The translations under genes were made by a program, and so were the position numbers. The notes beneath the pieces are model-generated. The model saw only the letters and a list, made by a program, of their open reading frames with translations. It was not told the DNA's origin and did no database searches. Shown here piece by piece: positions 36,238 to 46,458 of a stretch of DNA of 64,000 nucleotides; the stretch's first letter is position 1; each line of letters starts with the position of its first letter. The stretch comes from Methylorubrum extorquens (GTDB lineage Bacteria; Pseudomonadota; Alphaproteobacteria; Rhizobiales; Beijerinckiaceae), in NCBI RefSeq assembly GCF_024169925.1, contig NZ_JALJXF010000001.1, positions 1,494,001-1,558,000 of the forward strand, given 5' to 3'.

Positions 36238-38832
36238 CTAAGGAAGGTAGTCAGAAGCCGCCGCGCTTTCGTAGAGCGCCTGGACCGAGACCGCGCTGTG
36301 GACAGCTGCCCTCACCGATTGCTCAGTCAGATCAAGAACCCGGTACCTATCGCCAACCTTAGCGATTGCGTCGACGCGCCGGTAGGATTCCTGGTGACGC
36401 TGAGCGTACTTCGCCATACCGCGCAGTTTAGATGCGGCATCGCTTAGGTGAATGCTGTGTGGGTCAACGATGTCCGCGACGATCTCACCGTCAGGACTTT
36501 CCGAGAAAAATACAAAGTCGGGCCGAGTAATTTTCAGAGAGCCATCGTCCTCGTAGATCACGCCTAGAGAGTCTTGGCTCGCACGAGGAGGATTGCGGTA
36601 CCAAGCCACGGTCCTCTCGCGCTTCAGCTCCATATTGAGGACTTCCGTCTCCCATGCGTTTAGTTGTTCAGGGAAAAGGCCGTCCTCGTCGCACATCAGA
36701 TGCTTCTTGTGCCGTGGAAGCTCCGCTTCTGATCCATCAACGTCACGCGTTACAGTTGGCTGCATCCATAGCTTCGGCTTTGCAATATCAACGTCCATCG
36801 GAGTCGGACTCATTTCCCGAATGAGCCGGTAAGCGTCTTGACGATCATCACCCAAGTCTTTGATCCGGATGCGATAAGCTGCTAGCCAAGCACTAGCCTG
36901 CTTATCAGCTTCCTCCTCGAGATATTGGACTACCTCCGGCACCAATCCCAAGGCCGCGACCGCAGCATGCGCCTCCAGCAAAGAGTCCTCGTCAATTTCA
37001 CCATCACCGATCGTGAGTGCCAAGTGCTCGCTATAGGTCTTCGCGAGATCCGCACCTATAATCCTTGCCGATTTCCGGTAGGCAGCCTCGATGACTGCCG
37101 CGTCGGAGGCTTCTATAAAGTCATGGAATGACATCCGGCTCGAGTGCAATTCAGCTCGAAGGCTCTTTCCTTCTACCGTAAGGACACTGTCTTTGGCGAC
37201 AGCAATTTGATCTCTGTAACGAATATTGGCAGCGTCAAGTGATTTGTGCATCTCAGCGCTCGCCAGCTTACCAGCACCAAGCAGCAGACCGTCCGATGCA
37301 AGCTCGTGAGCAAGTAACAAGAGCCGCTTAACGGGGCGAGCTTGGCGTCGCGGCAGCGACTGCGACGGAAGCGACTGAAGCTTGTCCCAGACTGCCGAAG
37401 CGATAGCTCGATTCGGCTTCATTTCTCTTGGATTGATGAGAACGCGCCGCTCGGGAAGGTCTTCGCCGCTATCCACGGCTGACATCAGAGCTGCGGCCAC
37501 CTCCTTCACTGAACGCGCGTCGAAGAACGGAAGAAGACAGTCGACTGAATTCAGCCGCTCATTGCCAGGTATACGCCGAGCTAGGGGTGTCCTAACCATA
37601 CGCCCAAGGAGCTGCGTAATATGTGTCTTGTCCTTAGCTGGTCTGAAGGACACCATGACCTCGGCCCGCGGACAATCCCAACCAGTGCTTATCGCATCCT
37701 TTGCGATTAGCACGCGCACCCACGCAGACTCTTGAACGCGTTCCGGAGATATATAGGGAACAGTGAACGGACCGAAAGACTGCGGTGTGTGATCACCAAA
37801 AACGTGAGCTATTGCGTCATCTGGTAAACCCGGCCAGTTTTGATATATTACATTAATAGCTGCGCCGATCTCTACGTGATCTGGTGTATTCGGAACTTGC
37901 AGTACCATGAGCGGGACAACCGGATTCGCCAGCCTTTGCTCATATGCATAACGGTCCCAAGCTTCCGAAATCGCCTTCAGCTTCTCTGTGCCTCGCCGCA
38001 CGAGAACTGTATCGTACTGACCGGCCTCCTTCGGAACATCAAGAATGATGGTATCCTTCAGGAGTCCAGAAGCCTGAACTTTTAGACTGTCGACCACTAC
38101 GTTTGGGAGAGTAGAGCGATCCTTCATGTCGGCTATAGCAGCGTTGAAGCGCTCTACCGTAGCTGAAATCCCCCAAACGACGGGGACACCAACTGTTGAG
38201 CCCGCACCGTTAATCAGTCTTTTGACAATCGTTGGACGTTCGTCGGGCGAAGGCCGGCCCGACGCCTTCATTCCTCGATGGGCTTCATCAAGGACCAAAT
38301 ACAAAGTGAGACTTGGATCGTCGATTGTGTTCTGAATTATGTCCCAAATGGTGAAAGAGCGCAGATCTGGCATGATTCCCTGCCGAACGCCAAGACTTCC
38401 GCCCACAATACTGTCGTCGGCGCCCCGCACTAAAAGACTCGATCTACCGAGCTTCTGTGTATTTAAAAAATACACCTTCCGTGCTTCGAGCTTGTCTCGA
38501 TTGAGGGTATTTTGAATGGTAACCAAGCTAGAGATCGGAATTCGATCTGATGCCTCGCGCAGACGGAAGCGAGATTGCTCATTGAGGGACGGATCATCGC
38601 TAAGCCAAATCACGACAGCGCCAGCGTCAGGCTCGAATCCCAGCGCTTCGTCCCCAAAGAACAAGGCTTCGAAAACTGCCGCGGCCATCACGGTCTTTCC
38701 CGCGCCGGTTGTCGCAGTCAGAGAGAATGCGCTTCGCTCACCATCCTCACGCCAGCGCTGGGCGGCTTTGCGTAGATTGTGGAGGACGTCCCGAACCGCA
38801 TCGTCCTGATAGTCTTTGAGGGTGAATTTCAT
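36238..38832 (-). CDS. Type III-restriction-like DEAD helicase (Res-like)
   Basis: This encodes an 864-residue SF2 helicase. It has Walker A (TATTGAGKTVMAAAVFEALF, residues 40-59), DEAH-type LVLDEAHRG near 180, SAT-like GISATVERF near 235, and motif VI-like HITQLLGRMVRTPLARR near 415. The C-terminal region has RPDFVFFSESP followed by VADIVDPHS. A canonical type III Res nuclease shows PD and E-x-K here, so the Lys is not evident. The gene starts two bases after the Mod stop and is clearly less GC-rich than its flanks. It would pair with the methyltransferase upstream; whether it cuts DNA is open. Confidence 0.85.
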   Translation of the reverse strand: MKFTLKDYQDDAVRDVLHNLRKAAQRWREDGERSAFSLTATTGAGKTVMAAAVFEALFFGDEALGFEPDAGAVVIWLSDDPSLNEQSRFRLREASDRIPISSLVTIQNTLNRDKLEARKVYFLNTQKLGRSSLLVRGADDSIVGGSLGVRQGIMPDLRSFTIWDIIQNTIDDPSLTLYLVLDEAHRGMKASGRPSPDERPTIVKRLINGAGSTVGVPVVWGISATVERFNAAIADMKDRSTLPNVVVDSLKVQASGLLKDTIILDVPKEAGQYDTVLVRRGTEKLKAISEAWDRYAYEQRLANPVVPLMVLQVPNTPDHVEIGAAINVIYQNWPGLPDDAIAHVFGDHTPQSFGPFTVPYISPERVQESAWVRVLIAKDAISTGWDCPRAEVMVSFRPAKDKTHITQLLGRMVRTPLARRIPGNERLNSVDCLLPFFDARSVKEVAAALMSAVDSGEDLPERRVLINPREMKPNRAIASAVWDKLQSLPSQSLPRRQARPVKRLLLLAHELASDGLLLGAGKLASAEMHKSLDAANIRYRDQIAVAKDSVLTVEGKSLRAELHSSRMSFHDFIEASDAAVIEAAYRKSARIIGADLAKTYSEHLALTIGDGEIDEDSLLEAHAAVAALGLVPEVVQYLEEEADKQASAWLAAYRIRIKDLGDDRQDAYRLIREMSPTPMDVDIAKPKLWMQPTVTRDVDGSEAELPRHKKHLMCDEDGLFPEQLNAWETEVLNMELKRERTVAWYRNPPRASQDSLGVIYEDDGSLKITRPDFVFFSESPDGEIVADIVDPHSIHLSDAASKLRGMAKYAQRHQESYRRVDAIAKVGDRYRVLDLTEQSVRAAVHSAVSVQALYESAAASDYLP

Positions 38833-38834
38833 AT

Positions 38835-40952
38835 CTACCGACCAGCAGACATACGAAAGTTGGAAAGATAAGCTTCATATAGACGAACAGGTTCGACACC
38901 TGCCGGCAGGCGTCCCGCGACAGACTGAAATAGTCCATCATCGTCAGTGACGATGAAGCATATTCGTATACCGCTGCCCGCGATTGCCTTATAGAATATT
39001 GAAGCTTGGTCTAAGTCGGATAAGATCGCGTATGTTTCGGCAACATCCCACCCGCACGTTGGAATAGCATCAATTCGCCGCCCTTGGCTGCCGGCTCGCA
39101 TCCACAGCAACGGCGCGATGCGCTCAAAGGCGAGATCATGTTTCACCGTGACCTCTGTCTCGTAGGTCAAAGTAAAGAACTCCGCGTTCTCTTGGAAGCC
39201 ATCCGCCATTGGGAAGCTATCGTTGGCCTTGTATTCGCCCTCCAGGAGCGAACCGTCGGGGCGCTTTCCTTCTATCGCAGCCCGGATGCGGGGTTTTGTG
39301 ATGAGCTCGCATATTCCTTGCGCCTCCCACTCGGGGTCACCCGGTCGATGACCAGCCATCCGGAGCGCCGCATTCTCTGCGGGACCTACTTCGTTATTCG
39401 TGACGGAAATACTTTGCCTACGTCCACCATCCTGTCTATTGAGTCGCATCACCGCATGAGCAGTTGTTCCCGACCCACTAAAGAAGTCGAGAACGACTGC
39501 GTTCGGCTTATCTGCTATATACAACCGCAGGCAGTCTTCAACAGCGTGCAAGCTTTTGGGAAATGGAAAATTCCGCTCCCCTATCAAGGCCTTCAATAAA
39601 TCGGTTCCGTAGATCTCAGCATTGTGCGATTGCCTCAGCCATGTCGAGGTCGGCATCTTCACTTTGTGAGTTACATATCGAGCGATCACGCTTCCATCTG
39701 GGTTGGCGCCCACAACTTGTGCTCGCCCAGATTCAATGTCTTCTATTCGACCAGAAGTCAGATAGGAAATCTCGTAGGGCTGAGCTTTGCTAGGCGTATG
39801 CCGGCCCACCCGTACATATCCCTTCGCAATTAGCCCTTTGAGTGAAGGCGCGGTTAGGCCCCAATTCATTTCGGTACCGTCATCGCGCATGGGAAACACA
39901 GTTGTGCAACCAGGTTGACCGGGCACTGCACTTCTCGGAACAGAGTGCGGCAGAGCGTCACCAATCGCCCGTATCGCGCCTGACGCGTCCACATAAATCG
40001 GAAAAAACTGGCCTGTTCCCCCTTTTGGAGTTCCGCGCCGTGAACTCAGATCGCTTCGGCGGAGGGTCCTCCAGGCCACATGCGCACCCGTTCCAAAGTC
40101 TTCGTCGGGCTCACCCAAGACTCGCGCTTGACCGAAAGCTACAAAAAACAAGTATTCCTCACAACGTCCGAACTCGCCTTGGCGGTACTTACCACGAGGA
40201 TTGATCACGGAGGTGATCATCTCGATCCTTGCCTGTGGGAAGACCTGCTCGAGCAACAACGAAAGGCGCGCCACCTCCTTATCATCGATCGCGACGATCA
40301 TGACGCTATTGTCGGGTTTCAGCAGATCTGCGGCGAGTAAAAGGCGCCTCTCCATCATGGCAAGCCATTTAGAGTGGCGGTAGAGGTCGTCTTTCTCTAC
40401 ATAGTTATTGTTATACTTCCAGTCCTGTGCACCGGAATTATAGGGTGGATCGATATAAATTACATCAACGCAGGCCCGGTGAGTAAACAGCAATGCTTGG
40501 AGTGCGTGATAGTTTTCGCCATTTATAACTACGTGACACGGCTTATCCCCACCTTGACCTGAGCTGCCAGTGCTTACAAGCCCAGGGTATATGCTATCTC
40601 TGAACTCAGCGACAGCAACTAAGTCTCTAATTGAGGATCTTACCGCCGGTGCACTTGGAGTATCGAGCGGCGTAAGCACCCCCTCTCGGTCGGTACCCAC
40701 GCCTTCTATTCCCTGCACGCGCCAAAGGGCGGCCGCGCCAGCGGCCAGTGTTCCGCGCTCCGGCAGGATGCGAACCTTGCTTCCCTTCCGTATCGCACGA
40801 CCAGACAACTCGACCGTTTCTGGCTGGTGGCGTTCGAAGTTCAGGCCGAAAGCGCGACGGGACGCAATGGCCTTGAACTCCTGCTCGAGTTCGGTACCGA
40901 GGTTCGAGTCCAGCACTTTTGCCCGCTGGATCAAGTTCGTTAGGCGAGACAA
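38835..40952 (-). CDS. Type III-like DNA adenine methyltransferase (Mod)
   Basis: This encodes a 705-residue N6-adenine methyltransferase. The catalytic motif DPPYN is at residues 168-172 (VIYIDPPYNSG). The AdoMet motif FFSGSGTTAHAV lies further along, giving the beta-class order used by type III Mod proteins. The region between (about 180-470) is the target-recognition part. The gene is lower in GC than the island average, suggesting separate acquisition. It is followed by the helicase gene with a 2-base gap, so the two form an R-M-like unit. Confidence 0.9.
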   Translation of the reverse strand: MSRLTNLIQRAKVLDSNLGTELEQEFKAIASRRAFGLNFERHQPETVELSGRAIRKGSKVRILPERGTLAAGAAALWRVQGIEGVGTDREGVLTPLDTPSAPAVRSSIRDLVAVAEFRDSIYPGLVSTGSSGQGGDKPCHVVINGENYHALQALLFTHRACVDVIYIDPPYNSGAQDWKYNNNYVEKDDLYRHSKWLAMMERRLLLAADLLKPDNSVMIVAIDDKEVARLSLLLEQVFPQARIEMITSVINPRGKYRQGEFGRCEEYLFFVAFGQARVLGEPDEDFGTGAHVAWRTLRRSDLSSRRGTPKGGTGQFFPIYVDASGAIRAIGDALPHSVPRSAVPGQPGCTTVFPMRDDGTEMNWGLTAPSLKGLIAKGYVRVGRHTPSKAQPYEISYLTSGRIEDIESGRAQVVGANPDGSVIARYVTHKVKMPTSTWLRQSHNAEIYGTDLLKALIGERNFPFPKSLHAVEDCLRLYIADKPNAVVLDFFSGSGTTAHAVMRLNRQDGGRRQSISVTNNEVGPAENAALRMAGHRPGDPEWEAQGICELITKPRIRAAIEGKRPDGSLLEGEYKANDSFPMADGFQENAEFFTLTYETEVTVKHDLAFERIAPLLWMRAGSQGRRIDAIPTCGWDVAETYAILSDLDQASIFYKAIAGSGIRICFIVTDDDGLFQSVAGRLPAGVEPVRLYEAYLSNFRMSAGR

Positions 40953-41125
40953 TGATCGACGCCCTCGCCTTCAGAAACCCCCATCGTTCGCACCACGTCC
41001 CCGTGCCCCATTGCCTCGCTCGCTATCCAACCTATTACGATGCCCCACCCTTTCGCGTCCACCATGCAGTTCTAGGGATCTGCGCGGTGGGTGCCTGCGG
41101 AGCTTGCCGAAATCTTTTGCCTCCT

Positions 41126-41776
41126 TCACACGGACTCGTCTTCAAGATACCGAGCTGCTACCTGACTGAACGCCTTGAGCCTGCCCTCTGGATCTGGAGT
41201 CCGCCAACGTTCAATCTCCTGCGGAAACGATGCCACGGTAAGCTCGCCACTGGTGACGTCAGCCTCTAGCGCGGCGATAACCTGCTGTCTTTCGAGACTT
41301 AATGCTTCATTATCCAACGCGAGCCGAACGATCATCTCCGCAGCCGCCGCATCCGTCGCGAGCTTAGGCGCAATGTCACCCAATCCGTCATAGCGAAAGC
41401 GCCTTTCGCAGTCGAGTGACGACGGAAATATGAAATTCGAGATGGGGCTCCAATCGCCTTTTTTTGTGCCACAAGTCGCGGGGAGCAAGTCGGTGTTAGC
41501 TCTCCCGCATGATACAAAGAGATTCCACCACTCGACGGACCAATCTTTGAACTTACTCTGTGGAAAGAAATGTTCTATGTGGCTGTCGCTTCCATCTGAA
41601 GCTACGGATCTCCCGCAGTAGGTACAAAGGTAGCCATGCTCCCGAAGTAGGGACTCGCGGGCAGCCAACATCGGCCGGCCACGTAAGTTCTTATACGTTG
41701 GGACCCATTCCTCATTCGCTAGCTCCAGCCATGCTTGGAATTCATTAGGGGGGACCCCCTTCGTAATTGTTCTCAC
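41126..41776 (-). CDS. ptuB: HNH endonuclease, Septu PtuB-like
   Basis: This encodes a 216-residue nuclease. A zinc-type pair GYLCTYCGRSV is followed by HIEHFFPQSKF (the His motif of HNH), WWNLFVSCGRAN and CGTKKGDW. This is the layout of PtuB proteins of Septu defence and of the HNH effectors of some retrons. The GTG start at 41776 overlaps the ATPase stop as GTGA. No reverse transcriptase is nearby, so Septu fits better than a retron. Confidence 0.82.
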   Translation of the reverse strand: MRTITKGVPPNEFQAWLELANEEWVPTYKNLRGRPMLAARESLLREHGYLCTYCGRSVASDGSDSHIEHFFPQSKFKDWSVEWWNLFVSCGRANTDLLPATCGTKKGDWSPISNFIFPSSLDCERRFRYDGLGDIAPKLATDAAAAEMIVRLALDNEALSLERQQVIAALEADVTSGELTVASFPQEIERWRTPDPEGRLKAFSQVAARYLEDESV

Positions 41777-43035
41777 TGCGCTCTCTTCGCTCGACGCTGG
41801 ATGCGCGCTTCCGCGATTGCTAACTCCGGGGCGGAACCCTCGATGACTATCGCAGCAGCCTCAAGGGCAGCTTGGGCCTGTTGGACGTTGTCTCGGGCGA
41901 GAGCCTCCTCAACCGCCTTAAGCGCGGAGCGAGCTGCTGCGCTCCGCTCCTCGGCACCTAACGCACTAGCCAAAATGAAGTTACTGTCGCGGCCCCGAGT
42001 TGCAGCGACCTGGCCGACCCGGCTTCCTCTAGACGAAAAACTCAAGACCCGAAGGTGTTGCGCGGAAATCTCTCCCACCACCTGCGGTGAATGTGTCGTC
42101 ACGATAAACTGGCAATTTGGGAATGCCCCCAAAAGCCATGGCATGACTTTGCGCTGCCATCGTGGATGCAGATGAAGTTCGACCTCATCTATAAGAACGA
42201 TAGCGCGACCTAGCCGAGATTCATTCCCTTCGCTGGAAATCATAGCAAGACGACGAGCCAGATCACCAGCTATCGATAGAAATGTCCGCTCGCCTGTAGA
42301 CAGCTGCTCAATATGGAGCTCGGTCTCTCCCTTTCTAATTGTGAGCCCGCGAGGGGGAATCGTACGATAGCCTAACTCCGAAAGTCCTGTTGCCGCTTCA
42401 ATGGATCGGCGAACTGTTTCTAGCTGGGGGTCTCGGTACGTCGCATCACGCCGTTGCCGGCGGAGCTCCTCGCTCTCCCGCTCCTGGAACCAATAGGTGA
42501 ATCCACGAAAATCTAGGCCGGACCTCTCACGGCTCTCCGAGAATGCGTCCCGTGCGCCATGCTTCGCAGAACCTGACTTACGTTTGGGTATATCAGCTAA
42601 AGCCCGGCGTTGGTCGTAATAAACCGGAAGACTGACGTCCGTTAAATAATATTGCTCACTTTCAGCCGAGTCAGCAATATGGCGAACGAGTTGGTTCAGG
42701 TCCTCAAACTCGCTGGATTTAGGCTTCAGTATGCGCTCACGGCTACCCTGCTTCGCAAGTGTCCAGCGGTACGTCTTGCAATCCTCCGTGACCTCAAGCG
42801 TTATTCGAGTCTCAGGCGCATTTATGCGTGTATCTCCGTCACTCAGTCGCCGAGCAGTAGCGCGCGCGTACAGGAGACGTGCTGAATATTGATCTAATAG
42901 GATCGAAATCGCGTCCAGCACGCTCGTCTTTCCAGCACCGTTCGCTCCGACAAGCACAGTTAGTCGCTCGTCAAAGTCGATGGTTTCACGCGAGAACCCC
43001 CGAAAGTCTCGCAGGACGAGTCGGTTGATTATCAT
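41773..43035 (-). CDS. ptuA: AAA/ABC-type ATPase, Septu PtuA-like
   Basis: This encodes a 420-residue ATPase related to SMC/RecF-type proteins. It has Walker A (LVGANGAGKTSVLDAI, near residue 30), signature-like LSTGERTFLSIAGDLARRL, and Walker B plus D-loop (AIVLIDEVELHLHPRWQ). The H-motif is FIVTTHSPQVVGEIS. Only a short helical insertion replaces the SMC coiled coil. It is translationally coupled to the HNH gene. Together they match the two-gene Septu system, in which the ATPase oligomer controls the nuclease. Confidence 0.85.
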   Translation of the reverse strand: MIINRLVLRDFRGFSRETIDFDERLTVLVGANGAGKTSVLDAISILLDQYSARLLYARATARRLSDGDTRINAPETRITLEVTEDCKTYRWTLAKQGSRERILKPKSSEFEDLNQLVRHIADSAESEQYYLTDVSLPVYYDQRRALADIPKRKSGSAKHGARDAFSESRERSGLDFRGFTYWFQERESEELRRQRRDATYRDPQLETVRRSIEAATGLSELGYRTIPPRGLTIRKGETELHIEQLSTGERTFLSIAGDLARRLAMISSEGNESRLGRAIVLIDEVELHLHPRWQRKVMPWLLGAFPNCQFIVTTHSPQVVGEISAQHLRVLSFSSRGSRVGQVAATRGRDSNFILASALGAEERSAAARSALKAVEEALARDNVQQAQAALEAAAIVIEGSAPELAIAEARIQRRAKRAQ

Positions 43036-43110
43036 AGTGCAGCCTTACGCCTTCGTGCTGGCACCGCTCGGGTTGTAGTGCTTTTGGTATTGCATTGGAT
43101 GAGGCGCTCT

Positions 43111-43367
43111 TCACAGATCGTTCTGACATCGAACGCTGATTGTTTCCTGAACTGGAGCGGGAGGATGTCGATAAAGAGTGGCAACTGATACACCGATCGT
43201 TAGCGCGATCTCACGGGCGGGCGTGCCAGAGGTGAGAAGCTTATGTGCCGTGTCGACCCGCCGACGTGTCATTACCATTTTTTCGCCCACCCACCATGCC
43301 GTCGCGCTTGGCGACGATCAGAGCAGTGGTTGTCCGCTCACGGATAAGGATGCGTTTCGTCTCGGCC

Positions 43368-43375
<8 letters not shown>
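43111..43375 (-). pseudogene. Serine recombinase C-terminal remnant
   Basis: The minus strand reads RAETKRILIRERTTTALIVA, then KRDGMVGGRK. After a shift at a run of A's it continues RRRVDTAHKLLTSGTPAREI and ALTIGVSVATLYRHPPAPVQ, stopping at 43111-43113. This is the typical Tn3-resolvase/invertase tail with its helix-turn-helix. The catalytic N-terminus is missing; the IS481 remnant begins where the homology ends. The 330-base gap upstream of the PtuA-like gene therefore holds this relic plus the promoter region. Confidence 0.78.
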
Positions 43376-45401
<2,026 letters not shown>

Positions 45402-45585
45402 CCTTCAACACAGCCGCTCCGTCGTGCGGGCGCTGCCGTGAAGAATTTGGCCCATAGCGCATCCCGCGCCACGTGATGGTCAACCGTACCACCACACCGC
45501 GGGATCAAACACTTAGTCGCAGACTACTGGGTGAGCGCGCGAAGGGACGTAGCGTGTCTGGTCCCTTCACGCAAAAAATGGGGCT

Positions 45586-46458
45586 TCAAGTGGCTTCCAA
45601 TCCCTTGCTGAAGAAGGGTGTCTCGTACACGCGTACGCCGAGCATATTGCGTAACGGGATCAGCCGGCTTGGGAGCTGCCCCTCAAGTACAAGGACCGCT
45701 CGCACATCGCGCACGCCGCCGCTTACACGCTCGACCGCCTCGAGGATGGCGCGGTATTTCACGCACTGGAATAGGCCTCGAACGAGGTCGGCTTCAGGGG
45801 CCTGCGCTGTCTTGACCTCAGCTGCAATCCACAGGCCTTCGCGCTCAAACGATACGTCGAGGCGATCACCGGAGGGCAGGGGCCGTTCGATCTGCCCAGC
45901 CGGTGTACCTTTCGGAAGCCCGAACAGGTCGGGGCGGCTGGCCACGCGCTCTTTGAATATTCGATGCCGCTCACCCTCGCCGCCGCCAAAACGAGCAGCC
46001 GCATAAATGTCTACAGTCGCATCCGGGGTTGGATACTCCAGGGAGAGCAGATCGAGGATCTCTTTCCAGCGCGGAAAGGCGTAGATCGCCGCATGGGCGC
46101 CGTCGATCACCGCCCGCTTCTTATTGGTGGGGAGTTCGTCAAACTTGTCCGCGCGTAAGAACCAAGCAATTCCTTCACCCGGCAATCCTGTTTGTCGATT
46201 TATTACCAAGGCTTGCAGCGGCGGAATCTTAACCCGCCAGGATTTGGCCAAGCCCTCGAGGGTGTTGCCGATGCTGCCTAGGACATAGTTGAGGTTGCGG
46301 GGGTTTGGCATACCCAGCTCTTCGGCCAAGTCGCGGTAGACGATGGGCCGCTGAAGCTCGGCCTGCCGCACCAGCAAAGGGAGGGCGACGCGGGCACGTC
46401 TCTGAAAGAGCTGATCACCCGAGATCGGCTCCGCAATCTTTGCGGTGCTGCGTAGCAA
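45586..46458 (-). CDS. Putative PD-(D/E)XK restriction-like protein
   Basis: This encodes a 290-residue protein. Residues 20-60 look like a helical DNA-binding or wHTH part (QRPIVYRDLAEELGMPNPRN). The C-terminal part contains DRLDVSFEREGLWIAAEVKT, which fits the D...ExK core of PD-(D/E)XK nucleases. The start is a TTG directly after the helicase TAG, with a strong GGAGGAGG site inside the end of the helicase gene, so the two are coupled. It is the last gene of the McrBC-helicase cassette. No named family was recognised. Confidence 0.72.
   Translation of the reverse strand: MLRSTAKIAEPISGDQLFQRRARVALPLLVRQAELQRPIVYRDLAEELGMPNPRNLNYVLGSIGNTLEGLAKSWRVKIPPLQALVINRQTGLPGEGIAWFLRADKFDELPTNKKRAVIDGAHAAIYAFPRWKEILDLLSLEYPTPDATVDIYAAARFGGGEGERHRIFKERVASRPDLFGLPKGTPAGQIERPLPSGDRLDVSFEREGLWIAAEVKTAQAPEADLVRGLFQCVKYRAILEAVERVSGGVRDVRAVLVLEGQLPSRLIPLRNMLGVRVYETPFFSKGLEAT

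Noticed and set aside
41126..43035. Retron effector pair
   Set aside because: The ATPase/HNH pair also occurs in retrons, but no reverse transcriptase or msr-msd structure is nearby, so Septu is preferred.
45402..45585. Right end of IS110 with possible short repeats
   Set aside because: Candidate repeats are short and could not be matched to the left end, so no element boundary is claimed.
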